A stretch of 64,000 nucleotides of DNA from Castellaniella sp041677825 (GTDB lineage: Bacteria > Pseudomonadota > Gammaproteobacteria > Burkholderiales > Burkholderiaceae_B), in the NCBI RefSeq assembly GCF_041677825.1, contig NZ_JBAYPG010000020.1:1-64000 (forward strand). The letters run 5' to 3'. The notes beneath the pieces are model-generated. The model did not search any database. It saw only the letters and a list, made by a program, of their open reading frames with translations, and was not told where the DNA came from. This document shows positions 8,363 to 16,830 of this stretch, piece after piece (the stretch's first letter is position 1; the number at the start of each line of letters is the position of its first letter). The position numbers were made by a program, and so were the translations under genes.

Positions 8363-9575
8363 GTGCCAGAACCCCCGACGCCAGAAGGGCCTCGACACGC
8401 TGCTCGTCAAAGCCCAGGAACTCCTCGAGTACTTCGAGGTTGTGCTGCCCCAGGCGTGCCGAAACCTCGTAGTCGGGTACAGCAGCACCGCGCAGGTTCA
8501 GGGGGCTGCGATGTACGAGAATAGGCCCGTACTCAGGATGTTCAACCTCGCACAGCATGCCACGGGCATGCAGATGAGCGTCCTGGGTCACCTCGAGAAG
8601 ATCGCGAACTGGTGCGCAGGGCACACGATGGATACGGCACGCAGCCACTATCTGCTCACGCGTCAAAGCGGACGTCCAGTCTTCGACGAGGCGATCGACT
8701 TCGTCGATATTGGCGACTCTCGCCCGCACATTCTGAAAACCGTCAGCATCGGCGAGTTCCGGCCTGCCCATGGCCTGGGTCAACCCGACCCAATGGGTCT
8801 CATTGACCGAAATGATTGCCACAAAGCCATCGGCTGCCGCATACACGTTATAAGGTGCCTCGGCCAAGCCGCCATGCCGATTCCCTGTTCGTGGTGCAGC
8901 AGCGTGTCGATTGAATACCTCGGCAAGGTTGGACGCCATGGCGGGATAGACGGCCTCGACCATTGCGATCTCGACCAATCGCCCACGACCTGTTTTCTCG
9001 CGTTCATACAGCGCCGCCAGGACCCCCGACAACAGATGCATGCCGCTCAGGAAATCAGTGAGCGCCGGGCCTGTCTTGACGGGCGGCCCCTCTGCAAAGC
9101 CGGTCACGCTCATGATGCCCGAAATGGCCTGGATGGTCAGATCCATGGCCAGATTGTCACGATCCGGGCCTGTCAGGCCATAGCCTGTGGCCGAGCCATA
9201 GATCAGACGAGGATTGATTTCTGACAGCACATCAAAGCCCACACCCAGACGATCCAGGGTACCTGGCGCATAATTTTCAATGAGAATGTCCGCCTTCTTG
9301 ACAAGGCCCTTCAGAATTTCGACCCCCTCAGGGGCCTTCAGATTCAGGCTCATATTGCGCTTGTTGGCATTGAGCATCGCAAATGGCACGGCATTTCCTC
9401 TGGAAATCAGCGCTCTGTGCCGAACGGGTTCACCCCGAGGAGGCTCGACCTTGATCACGGTGGCGCCAGCCTGCGCCAACAAAAACCCGGCATAGGGTGC
9501 CTGATAGACCTGCCCCAGATCAAGTACGACGACGCCCGTCAGCGGGAAATCTTCTTGATGTTTCACAGCGTGCAT
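8355..9575 (-). CDS. CaiB/BaiF family III CoA-transferase (second copy)
   Basis: A 406-residue family III CoA-transferase, clearly related to but diverged from the one at 899-2107. The N-terminal domain motif GVVVLDLGQVYQAPYAG and LAQAGATVIKVEPP are present, and the likely catalytic Asp174 is in GPALTDFLSG. It overlaps the dehydrogenase gene and lies 9 bp after the amidohydrolase stop. Two CoA-transferases in one operon suggest either a heteromeric enzyme or two activation steps, for example substrate activation and recycling of CoA from a product. Confidence 0.92.
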   Translation of the reverse strand: MHAVKHQEDFPLTGVVVLDLGQVYQAPYAGFLLAQAGATVIKVEPPRGEPVRHRALISRGNAVPFAMLNANKRNMSLNLKAPEGVEILKGLVKKADILIENYAPGTLDRLGVGFDVLSEINPRLIYGSATGYGLTGPDRDNLAMDLTIQAISGIMSVTGFAEGPPVKTGPALTDFLSGMHLLSGVLAALYEREKTGRGRLVEIAMVEAVYPAMASNLAEVFNRHAAAPRTGNRHGGLAEAPYNVYAAADGFVAIISVNETHWVGLTQAMGRPELADADGFQNVRARVANIDEVDRLVEDWTSALTREQIVAACRIHRVPCAPVRDLLEVTQDAHLHARGMLCEVEHPEYGPILVHRSPLNLRGAAVPDYEVSARLGQHNLEVLEEFLGFDEQRVEALLASGVLAHG

Positions 9576-9584
9576 CCCCGTGAA

Positions 9585-10457
9585 CTACGACTTGAAGCCA
9601 TACAGGCGATCTGGATTGTCGACCAGTATCTTCTGACGCACCGCAGGCTCAGGGACGCAGTCAAAAAGCAATTGCAGCAGATCCTGCATTCGAGGAGTCG
9701 TTTCAGCAGTGTGGCCGACATGAGGCCAGTCACTGCCCCAGACCACCTGATCAGGTGCTGCTTCGACAATCGCCTTCATGAACCCGCGCGTATCGTCATA
9801 CGGCCGTCCGATGCGGGTATTGCGATCCGCCCCCGAAATCTTTGTCCAATAGCGGCCGCTTCGGAGGCGATCGAGGAAGGCCTGATAATGCGGGTGATGG
9901 GGCCCCTTGTCAGCCATGGTTCGACACATGTGATCCACGACGAAGGTCAGACCGGTTTTCTCAAGTTCAGGTGCCGCCTCTTCAAGATCGGAACACTCGA
10001 TCCAGATCTGCGCATGCCAACCTCTCTCCAGCAGGCGCGGCGCCAATATCTTCAGGTCGTCAAAACTGGTGCCCTTTGTGGATACTGGCTTGCCGTCCTG
10101 ACGGATCATCGTGACGCGGACCGCCCTGAATCCATTTTCTGTCAGTTCATCGAGACGCCTGTCGGACACATCCGGCCTGAGTATCGCAGTTGCACGCAGG
10201 CGATCGGGGTAGCGGCGCAGTGCGTCAAAGGTGACCGCATTGTCCTCTCCAGAGCCTACCGCGTGCACGATTACACCCCGTGAGACACCGATGCGGTCCC
10301 AGTGGGCAAACGCATCCTCGATCGTGAACGGTCGTGTGGGGCTGAAGCGACCCTCGTCTCCCGGCGGAAACTGTTCAAAAGGGCCATACAGGTGAAAATG
10401 GCAATCTGTACTGCCTTCTGGAAGGCGCAGAGGAACGATGTTCTCTTTCATGTTCAT
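9585..10457 (-). CDS. Amidohydrolase-family TIM-barrel hydrolase (PDC lactonase-like)
   Basis: A 290-residue member of the amidohydrolase_2 group, which includes 2-pyrone-4,6-dicarboxylate hydrolase (LigI) and related lactonases and decarboxylases. The metal motif DCHFHLYG (His20, His22) is near the N terminus. The later segment WGSDWPHVG holds the conserved catalytic Asp. The ATG at 10457 has a GGAG ribosome site; the frame is open further upstream over the ABC gene. A ring-opening hydrolase beside CoA-transferases and dehydrogenases suggests that the substrate contains or yields a lactone or cyclic ketone, but the reaction is inferred. Confidence 0.85.
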   Translation of the reverse strand: MNMKENIVPLRLPEGSTDCHFHLYGPFEQFPPGDEGRFSPTRPFTIEDAFAHWDRIGVSRGVIVHAVGSGEDNAVTFDALRRYPDRLRATAILRPDVSDRRLDELTENGFRAVRVTMIRQDGKPVSTKGTSFDDLKILAPRLLERGWHAQIWIECSDLEEAAPELEKTGLTFVVDHMCRTMADKGPHHPHYQAFLDRLRSGRYWTKISGADRNTRIGRPYDDTRGFMKAIVEAAPDQVVWGSDWPHVGHTAETTPRMQDLLQLLFDCVPEPAVRQKILVDNPDRLYGFKS

Positions 10458-10461
10458 TTTG

Positions 10462-11160
10462 TCAGACTCCAAGGTATGCTTCCTGAATATCGGCCGAGTT
10501 GAGCAGTTCGCTGGCGCTGCCCTGAGCGGTGATCCGGCCCACACGCAACACATACCCTCGATCGGCAATGCCCAGGGCAGCACGCATGTTCTGTTCCACC
10601 AGCAGCGAGGCAATGCCATGGGCCTTCAATTTCCTGATCGTCCCCAGCACGGCCTTGCTGAGCATCGGCGACAGGCCCAGTGACGGCTCATCGAACAACA
10701 CCAGTCGTGGACAGGCCATCAGCCCGCGCCCGATGGCGAGCATTTGCTGCTCTCCACCAGAGAGCCCGCCAGCCAATTGCCCATACCGCTCCGCAAGACG
10801 GGGAAACAGATCGAGCACGTCATTGATCGAAAAGCGCGCACCACCACCGTCGAAATCAATCAAACGCAGATTGGCCTCGACGGTCAGGCCCGGAAAAATT
10901 TCGCGACCTTCCGGTACATGACTCAGCCCCATGCGACAGATGGTCCAGGGGCGCTGGCCGACAATCGGACGCCCCGAAAAAACTACCGTTCCACGATTGG
11001 GCTGCAACACGCCTGAAACGGTGTTCAACAAAGTGGTTTTCCCCGCGCCATTGGCACCGAGTATCGCCACGATCTCACCGCTATCGATTGAAAGTTCGAC
11101 GTCACGCAATGCCTGCACCCGACCATAGCTTGTACACAGGTCCTTGACCTCAAGCAGCAT
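10462..11160 (-). CDS. Branched-chain-type ABC transporter ATPase (LivF-like)
   Basis: A 232-residue ATPase of the LivF type. Walker A is GANGAGKTT, the signature is LSGGEQQMLAIGRGL, Walker B is LVLFDEPSLGL, and the short C terminus is typical of LivF. The ATG at 11160 has an AAGGAG site with 6-nt spacing and overlaps the end of the LivG-like gene by 11 bp. With the next four genes it makes a complete importer. In catabolic operons such systems often carry aromatic or alicyclic carboxylates rather than amino acids. Confidence 0.92.
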   Translation of the reverse strand: MLLEVKDLCTSYGRVQALRDVELSIDSGEIVAILGANGAGKTTLLNTVSGVLQPNRGTVVFSGRPIVGQRPWTICRMGLSHVPEGREIFPGLTVEANLRLIDFDGGGARFSINDVLDLFPRLAERYGQLAGGLSGGEQQMLAIGRGLMACPRLVLFDEPSLGLSPMLSKAVLGTIRKLKAHGIASLLVEQNMRAALGIADRGYVLRVGRITAQGSASELLNSADIQEAYLGV

Positions 11161-11935
11161 CGTCGACTCCTTCATCGTCGCCCCCCAGATAAGCCGATAC
11201 CACCTCGGGGTGGCGCAAGGCGCGCTCAGGAGCATCATTTACCACACCACGGCCATCGACCATGACAAGCACCTCATCGCACAGCGCGCTGATTGCCGCC
11301 ATGTCGTGCTCTACTATGACCACTGTGCGTCCCTTGACGATGCTGCGCACAAGCTTGACGAACTCGCCTGTTTCGCTGTTGTTCATTCCAGCCACGGGTT
11401 CATCGAGAAAGATGATCCGGGGTTCATTCATCAGCATGATGGCTACAGCCAGTTTGCGCTGAGTACCGTAAGCCAGCGAACTCGCCTTTTCATGACGGAC
11501 GGAAGCCAGCCCGCAAATTTCCAGAACCTCTTCACAGCGCTGCACGAATGAGGCGATGTCCGCGCGATAGAGCGGGCTGCGCAGGATGCGGTCCCACACG
11601 GCATGACGCATGGCACCATAGCTGGCCATGCGCAGGTTTTCCTCGACGGTGGATGCTCCGAACGTGGCGGTTCGCTGGAAGGTCCGGCCAACACCCCGGC
11701 GGGCAACCTGGGCAGCCGACAACCGGGTGACATCCATTCCAAGTACGTCGACGCAGCCGCCCGAAGGCGTGACGATGCCACACAGAACATCCAGCATTGT
11801 GGATTTGCCGGCACCATTGGGGCCGATCAGCCCATAAATCGACCCTTCCGGCACTTTCAGATCCACCCCCTTCAACGCGGTGACTCCACCATAATGCTTG
11901 CGGACATTCTCCGCATTCACTGCCAGGGCCGTCAT
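11150..11935 (-). CDS. Branched-chain-type ABC transporter ATPase (LivG-like)
   Basis: A 261-residue LivG-type ATPase with Walker A GPNGAGKST, signature SLAYGTQRKLAVAIML, Walker B IIFLDEPVAGM, and the H-loop VIVEHDM. LAYGTQ replaces the more common LSYGxQ but the core is intact. Its start overlaps the LivM-like stop by 4 bp (ATGA). It pairs with the LivF-like subunit to drive uptake through the two permeases of the same operon. Confidence 0.93.
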   Translation of the reverse strand: MTALAVNAENVRKHYGGVTALKGVDLKVPEGSIYGLIGPNGAGKSTMLDVLCGIVTPSGGCVDVLGMDVTRLSAAQVARRGVGRTFQRTATFGASTVEENLRMASYGAMRHAVWDRILRSPLYRADIASFVQRCEEVLEICGLASVRHEKASSLAYGTQRKLAVAIMLMNEPRIIFLDEPVAGMNNSETGEFVKLVRSIVKGRTVVIVEHDMAAISALCDEVLVMVDGRGVVNDAPERALRHPEVVSAYLGGDDEGVDDAA

Positions 11936-12915
11936 GCTTCTACCCGGGACTTGCGTGCCGGTCGCAACATACCAATGGCCTGATGCAGGCCCCCTGGAAC
12001 CACAATCATGACAAAAATGACCAGCAATGAAAAAACCAGCATTTTCACGTTGGCGTCGAAATCCATCATCTGTGGCAGCACAGTGAAGATCACCGCCCCC
12101 AGGACCGGACCATACAGCAGAGCTGTACCTCCGATCAGGACAGCCAGCATGGCTTCGACCGTGCGCATGACCGAAAGCACCTCGGGTGTGACGATCTGTG
12201 TATAGGGCAGGACCAGGGCCCCGCCCAGGGCCGCCACCGGCGCACTGAGCACCAGAATTTTCAGTTTCTCGAGCGGCACTGAAATACCCAACGACTGCGC
12301 CAGATGTGGACTTTGCCGAATGCTTTCAAGCGCATGCCCAAAACGCGATGTACGTACATGCGCCAGAAAGATCAGGACCACGAGCAGCGTAATGGACGCC
12401 ACAAGAAAATATACCCGGGGGTCAGTCAGATTGAAGGGCCCAACCGCCAGACGTGAGAAGCCGAACAGGCCCAATGGGCCACCGGTGATGTCAAGATTCA
12501 GTGCCACCACCATCGCCACGCCCGTAAGCCCCCAGGTTACAATTGAAAAATAGGCACCGGTCAACCCTCTGGTGAGCCAACCAATTGCGAACGCCAATAC
12601 CGCTGCAGCGGCCATGCCCATGGCCACCCCAACCTCGAACGGCAACCCCCAGCGGCTCATGGCGATAGCCGGAACATACGCCCCTACGCCAAAAAAAACG
12701 CATTGCCCCAATGGCACTTCTCCGACACCGCCAAGGATCATGTTCACGGAAAGTGCGAACAGCGCAAAGCCACAGGTGTAACCAGCCAGGCTGAGGAGGA
12801 AGGCGTTGTCGGTGCCAAGCGCAACAATAGCGATCAGCACCCCAGCGAGCCCGACCAATGCCAAATTGCGGTAATGTCCGCTGCCCGATGCTTGAGTTTG
12901 AAATCCACGCGTCAT
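11932..12915 (-). CDS. Branched-chain-type ABC permease (LivM-like)
   Basis: A 327-residue integral membrane protein with about nine or ten hydrophobic segments. It has the LivM-family signatures LSVNMILGGVGEVPLGQCVFFGVGAY and the EAA-like loop RQSPHLAQSLGISVPLEKLK that contacts the ATPases. The first 13 residues are polar before the first membrane helix. It lies 4 bp from the LivH-like gene and overlaps LivG. The substrate is that of the operon and cannot be read from the permease. Confidence 0.92.
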   Translation of the reverse strand: MTRGFQTQASGSGHYRNLALVGLAGVLIAIVALGTDNAFLLSLAGYTCGFALFALSVNMILGGVGEVPLGQCVFFGVGAYVPAIAMSRWGLPFEVGVAMGMAAAAVLAFAIGWLTRGLTGAYFSIVTWGLTGVAMVVALNLDITGGPLGLFGFSRLAVGPFNLTDPRVYFLVASITLLVVLIFLAHVRTSRFGHALESIRQSPHLAQSLGISVPLEKLKILVLSAPVAALGGALVLPYTQIVTPEVLSVMRTVEAMLAVLIGGTALLYGPVLGAVIFTVLPQMMDFDANVKMLVFSLLVIFVMIVVPGGLHQAIGMLRPARKSRVEA

Positions 12916-12919
12916 GAGA

Positions 12920-13795
12920 TCAATGCCTGTTCAGATCTTTTTGCCCCATGAGGCCCTCTGGGCGCAACAGCAGGACAAAGATCACTAGAATCCATCCCAG
13001 AGCAGGCGTCCAGGAAACCGAGACATATGTTTCAAAGAATGCATTGGCGAGGCCAATGATGAGTGCCCCGACCAGCGCGCCTGAAATGCTGCCTAACCCC
13101 CCCAGGATGACCACAGTGAAGGCCACGATCACGTAGGCGTCACCCATCGTAGGTGAGGCCGAAATGATCGGAGCCAGCAGCCCGCCCGCCAGGCCCGCTG
13201 CCGACACACCGAGAAGGAAGGACAACATGCGGATCATGGGCACATTGATGCCCGAGTAATAGGCGCCCCTGGGATTCTGCGACACGGCGAGCAGTTGCTG
13301 CCCCCTGACCGAGCGCTTGAGCCACCACCCAAAGATGCCGAGCACAAGCAACGTGATCACCACGATGAACAGGCGCTGGGCAGAAAGGAACAGCCCGAAA
13401 GCGGACAGTGATATCTGCGAGAACATGGAACGGACCGGCAACGGGTCAGGCCCGACCAACAGGACCAGACCCGCCACCACCGCTTGCGACAGCGCAAAAG
13501 TGACGATGATCGACCCATGTTCAGGCCGATCATAGAGCGCCGTACGTACGACCAGCACCTCGATCAGGACGCCGATGATAGCCACGACCACCACAGCAAG
13601 CGGCAGCACCACCAGATATGGCAACCCGAAACTCTGCAGTTGCACCGAGACATAGGCACCCAGGGCAAAGAATGCGCCATGTGCAAAGTTCACGATATGC
13701 AAGGTGCCGAAGATCAGGGTGAGCCCAACGGCTACTAGCGCATACCCTGACCCCAGAACCAGGCCATTCATGACGGTTTGGAAGAGGAGTTCCAT
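12920..13795 (-). CDS. Branched-chain-type ABC permease (LivH-like)
   Basis: A 291-residue LivH-type permease of the inner membrane. The N-terminal segment GYALVAVGLTLIFGTLHIVN and the AHGAFFALGAY motif are typical, and the ATPase-contact loop AVSQNPRGAYYSGINVPMIR is present. About eight membrane helices are visible. It is separated by 25 bp from the binding-protein gene, its cognate receptor. Confidence 0.93.
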   Translation of the reverse strand: MELLFQTVMNGLVLGSGYALVAVGLTLIFGTLHIVNFAHGAFFALGAYVSVQLQSFGLPYLVVLPLAVVVVAIIGVLIEVLVVRTALYDRPEHGSIIVTFALSQAVVAGLVLLVGPDPLPVRSMFSQISLSAFGLFLSAQRLFIVVITLLVLGIFGWWLKRSVRGQQLLAVSQNPRGAYYSGINVPMIRMLSFLLGVSAAGLAGGLLAPIISASPTMGDAYVIVAFTVVILGGLGSISGALVGALIIGLANAFFETYVSVSWTPALGWILVIFVLLLRPEGLMGQKDLNRH

Positions 13796-13820
13796 GTGCC
13801 ATCGACCCCAACAGCCTTGC

Positions 13821-14957
13821 TTACTGGACTTCGAATACTTCTCGCAGTGTCACACCGTCACCCTTGACTTCCTGTATGTAGAAATACGGTGCGATGGCCC
13901 GCCCTTTTTCATCAAAGCGCAAATTGCCGCGTGGAGTGGACCAGGTTTCCGAACGCATCGTGTCAGAAATTTTCTGGTAATCGGTGCTGGTACCGGCTTT
14001 GTCCATGGCCTCGGCCAGAATATGGACCGCTTCGTAGACCACCATGGTGACCTTGTTGGGTTCACCCCCGGTTTCCTTGCGGGCCTTTTCTATGAAATCA
14101 AGCATTTCACCTTCGGAACCATCAGTGATGAATATGTCGCCACTGATCACTCCTTCCATTGCGCCTTCCGACGCTGTGATTGAGGGGCCGAACACGGTAC
14201 CGGCAGACTGGACTTCCATGGGAAACCCGCCCATTTGACGCACCTGTTTCCAGATCTGCGCGGTTCGTGCAGGCGCCGCATCGACCACGTACAGCATTTC
14301 AGGTGCCGCAGCCTTCAGCCGTGAAAGAATGGACGTGAAGTCTGTGGTGTGCACGTCATACGTGGCCACCTCGACCATTTCGATATCCGAATCTTTCAGC
14401 TTGCCCTGCAGATTTTCCAGCAATGCCTTGCTGAACTCGGTATTTTCACCCATGTACGCAATGGTCTTCGGTTTCATGCCGTGGATCAGATAATCATGAA
14501 AGACATTGGCATTCGTCGACGACGTGTTGTTGATCTGGAACAACCAGGGCGACCCCTGGTTGGTGATCGCATCAGCCTGAGCCCCTGGATTGATGTGCAG
14601 AACCTTGTTTTTCGTGATGGCACTTTCCGCAAGCGTGACCGAGCTGTTCATGCCCGCGATGATTGCATCGACATGCGCCTGATTGATCATTTTCTGCACA
14701 CCCGCCACACCATCCTGAGGTGTTCCCTTTTCATCCTCGTAGATCAGCTCAAGCTGGCGGCCACCCAGTATTCCGCCCGCTTCGTTGATTTCTCGTGCGG
14801 CCCAATCGGCTGCAGCCTTCCCATCCTTGCCATAGACCGCTGTGGCACCGGTCAGGGGTATGACCAGCCCGATCTTCACGGGTTCCTGCGCCATGACCGA
14901 GCCCATGCCCAGCATCGATACACCCACGACCAGACTTGCGATCAATCTTTTCTTCAT
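13821..14957 (-). CDS. Periplasmic substrate-binding protein of Liv-type ABC transporter
   Basis: A 378-residue type I periplasmic binding protein (LivJ/LivK family, Peripla_BP_6). A clear signal peptide (MKKRLIASLVVGVSMLGMGS, cleavage near VMAQE) precedes KIGLVIPLTGATAVYGKDG, the family's first ligand-binding strand. The ATG at 14957 is preceded by an ideal AGGAGG ribosome site; the frame is open further upstream but has no such site. It captures the substrate for the LivHMGF-like system encoded just downstream. Confidence 0.94.
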   Translation of the reverse strand: MKKRLIASLVVGVSMLGMGSVMAQEPVKIGLVIPLTGATAVYGKDGKAAADWAAREINEAGGILGGRQLELIYEDEKGTPQDGVAGVQKMINQAHVDAIIAGMNSSVTLAESAITKNKVLHINPGAQADAITNQGSPWLFQINNTSSTNANVFHDYLIHGMKPKTIAYMGENTEFSKALLENLQGKLKDSDIEMVEVATYDVHTTDFTSILSRLKAAAPEMLYVVDAAPARTAQIWKQVRQMGGFPMEVQSAGTVFGPSITASEGAMEGVISGDIFITDGSEGEMLDFIEKARKETGGEPNKVTMVVYEAVHILAEAMDKAGTSTDYQKISDTMRSETWSTPRGNLRFDEKGRAIAPYFYIQEVKGDGVTLREVFEVQ

Positions 14958-15146
14958 GATGTCCCTCCTGTTGTAGCGTTCCAATGATTTGGTGCGGCCA
15001 GCAGTCAGCGACAATTGCCGCGACAGCCAACCCGCCCGGCCGATAGCCTCCTCCCGGCCTGAACATTCTTCCATTCCAGTGGAACGGCCAACAGGCATCC
15101 CACTCGTCAAACCATAAACTGCATCCCCAGCAAGCGTCAATCATTT

Positions 15147-15158
15147 TCTCATATGAGA
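15147..15158. promoter_or_regulatory. 12-bp perfect palindrome, candidate operator
   Basis: TCTCATATGAGA is a perfect palindrome in the AT-rich 222-bp gap between the crotonase gene and the binding-protein gene, upstream of the transporter and catabolic genes on the minus strand. It could be an operator for the nearby IclR regulator, but this is inference. I see no other clear gene in this gap. Confidence 0.35.
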
Positions 15159-15179
15159 TATTATTTACATGTATGTGAA

Positions 15180-15962
15180 TTATATAAGCTCGGGAAAACC
15201 CGGAGTTCGGCGCTCCAGATAACTTGCGACCCCCTCCTTGAAATCGACGGCCCCCAGAGCGTGCTCCGTTTCAAGACGGGCGAGGATCATCGCCTGCTGG
15301 ATATCCTGCTGCCAGACGGCAGACAGTTGGGCCTTGATGACGGCCATTGACCTGGGCGAACAATGCGTAGCAAGATCCTGGGCGTATGCCTGAACGTGGT
15401 GCATGAAACCATCACGCGCCAATGCGCGCACCAACCCCAGCGACTCGGCTTCTCGTCCGGTCAGCACACGCCCCGACAGCAAAAGGTCAGCCGCATTCAT
15501 CGATCCGATCAGACGCGTCAGCAGCCACGCCGAACCGTGCTCGGCAATCAGGCCGCGGCGCACAAATGACGTCGTGATCTTCGCATCTTCAACCATGAAG
15601 CGCAGGTCACAGAACAGCGTCAGACACATCCCGACTCCGGCGGCCGCACCATTGATCGCTGCAATCAGGGGTTTACGCAAAGCCAGCATATAAAGAAAGC
15701 GCGGTTCAGCGCACATGCCCGGATACCCGCCACCTTGCGCCCGCTCCGGGGCAGACAGTGCCTTTGGATCTGCACCCGGACAAAAGGTTGCACCTGCGCC
15801 GGTCAGTACCACCACACGCACGGCCGGGTTCACATCCGCAGCCTGCAGCGCAGCGCGCAATGCCTGCTCCATTGCCGGATTCCAGGCATTGCGCGCGGTC
15901 GGGTTGTTGATCGAAAGCGTCAGGACGTACCCACTCAATTCGGAAAGTATGGCATGTGTCAC
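15180..15962 (-). CDS. Crotonase-superfamily protein, GTG start
   Basis: A 260-residue crotonase-fold protein. GTG at 15962 is chosen because AAGGGGG lies 5 nt upstream, the same strong site as before the OYE gene; an ATG at 15983 is the alternative. Oxyanion-hole elements CPGADPKAL (61-69) and INGAAAGVGM are seen. The two hydratase glutamates are replaced (Cys113 and Phe133), but a Glu is present at 141 in LIAEHGSAW. That resembles a subgroup of crotonases with displaced acids. It is the first gene of the minus-strand unit, divergent from the IclR gene. Confidence 0.86.
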   Translation of the reverse strand: MTHAILSELSGYVLTLSINNPTARNAWNPAMEQALRAALQAADVNPAVRVVVLTGAGATFCPGADPKALSAPERAQGGGYPGMCAEPRFLYMLALRKPLIAAINGAAAGVGMCLTLFCDLRFMVEDAKITTSFVRRGLIAEHGSAWLLTRLIGSMNAADLLLSGRVLTGREAESLGLVRALARDGFMHHVQAYAQDLATHCSPRSMAVIKAQLSAVWQQDIQQAMILARLETEHALGAVDFKEGVASYLERRTPGFPELI

Positions 15963-16059
15963 GAGACCCCCTTGGCTGTTCATACAGAATTGATAAAATG
16001 GCCCCAACACATGTTACACGCACATGGTTCATGATTTCACACTTGTGTAGTGAGGCCTG
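15963..16059. promoter_or_regulatory. Divergent promoter region, crotonase and IclR genes
   Basis: This 97-bp gap separates two divergent genes and must hold both promoters. A short inverted repeat ACAC-TT-GTGT lies at 16039-16048, next to the IclR start. IclR proteins commonly bind the gap between their gene and the target operon. No confident -10/-35 pair is visible. Confidence 0.4.
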
Positions 16060-16830
16060 ATGACAAAACCAAATCCAGCGATCAAGACTGCACGTCGAAT
16101 TTTTGAGGTTCTCGAGTACTTCGAAGAAATTCGCAGACCTGTTTCCCTGAAGGAAATATCCACAAAATTCAGCTATCCAGGCTCCAGCGCTTCGGCACTA
16201 TTGAAAAGCATGGTGACGCTGGGCTACCTGTTCTACCACAGTGATACCCGCACATACATGCCGACGATGCGGATCGCCCGCATGGGTCGGTGGCTGGAAA
16301 CCAAGCTGTTTGGTGAAACCTCGATCATGTCGCTGGTGGAATATGTGCATGCGCGGACCGACGAGGTGACCTCCATCAGCACCCAATCTGATCTTTTGGC
16401 GCAATACCTGCACACGATTCAGTCGTCACAGCGTCTGCGCTTCGAAGTCCCGCCGGGCGACGTACGTCCACTTGCCATATCGGGCATCGGGCGAACTCTG
16501 CTGAGCCTGCACACCGATGACGAAATTGACCGGCTTGTGCGCCGGATCAATGCGACTCTCGCACCCGAGCACCATGCCAACCTCGAAACGCTGCTGCCAG
16601 TGATCCACAGGATCCGCAGAGATGGCTACTACATTTCCCGGCATGTCATTACACCCGAGGCCGGCATCATTGCCATGCCTCTGCCCAGACGCAACTACGG
16701 CCGCAATCTGGTCTTGGGCGTCGGGGGGCCAGTTTCACGACTCGACAGCAAAGAAGCACAGATCGTCGAGATCATGCGCGAAGGCATCAGGAAATTCCTC
16801 GAAAATGACGAGCAGACAGATACCGGCTGA
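16060..16830 (+). CDS. IclR-family transcriptional regulator
   Basis: A 256-residue IclR-type regulator. It has an N-terminal winged helix (ARRIFEVLEYFEEIRRPVSL and SASALLKSMVTLGYLFYH) and a C-terminal effector domain from about residue 85 (GIGRTLLSLHTDDEI, ISRHVITPEAGIIAMPLP). Such proteins bind small aromatic or aliphatic acids and control catabolic operons. It is divergent from the minus-strand operon and overlaps the fused dehydrogenase gene by one base, so it probably governs both units. Confidence 0.92.
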   Translation: MTKPNPAIKTARRIFEVLEYFEEIRRPVSLKEISTKFSYPGSSASALLKSMVTLGYLFYHSDTRTYMPTMRIARMGRWLETKLFGETSIMSLVEYVHARTDEVTSISTQSDLLAQYLHTIQSSQRLRFEVPPGDVRPLAISGIGRTLLSLHTDDEIDRLVRRINATLAPEHHANLETLLPVIHRIRRDGYYISRHVITPEAGIIAMPLPRRNYGRNLVLGVGGPVSRLDSKEAQIVEIMREGIRKFLENDEQTDTG

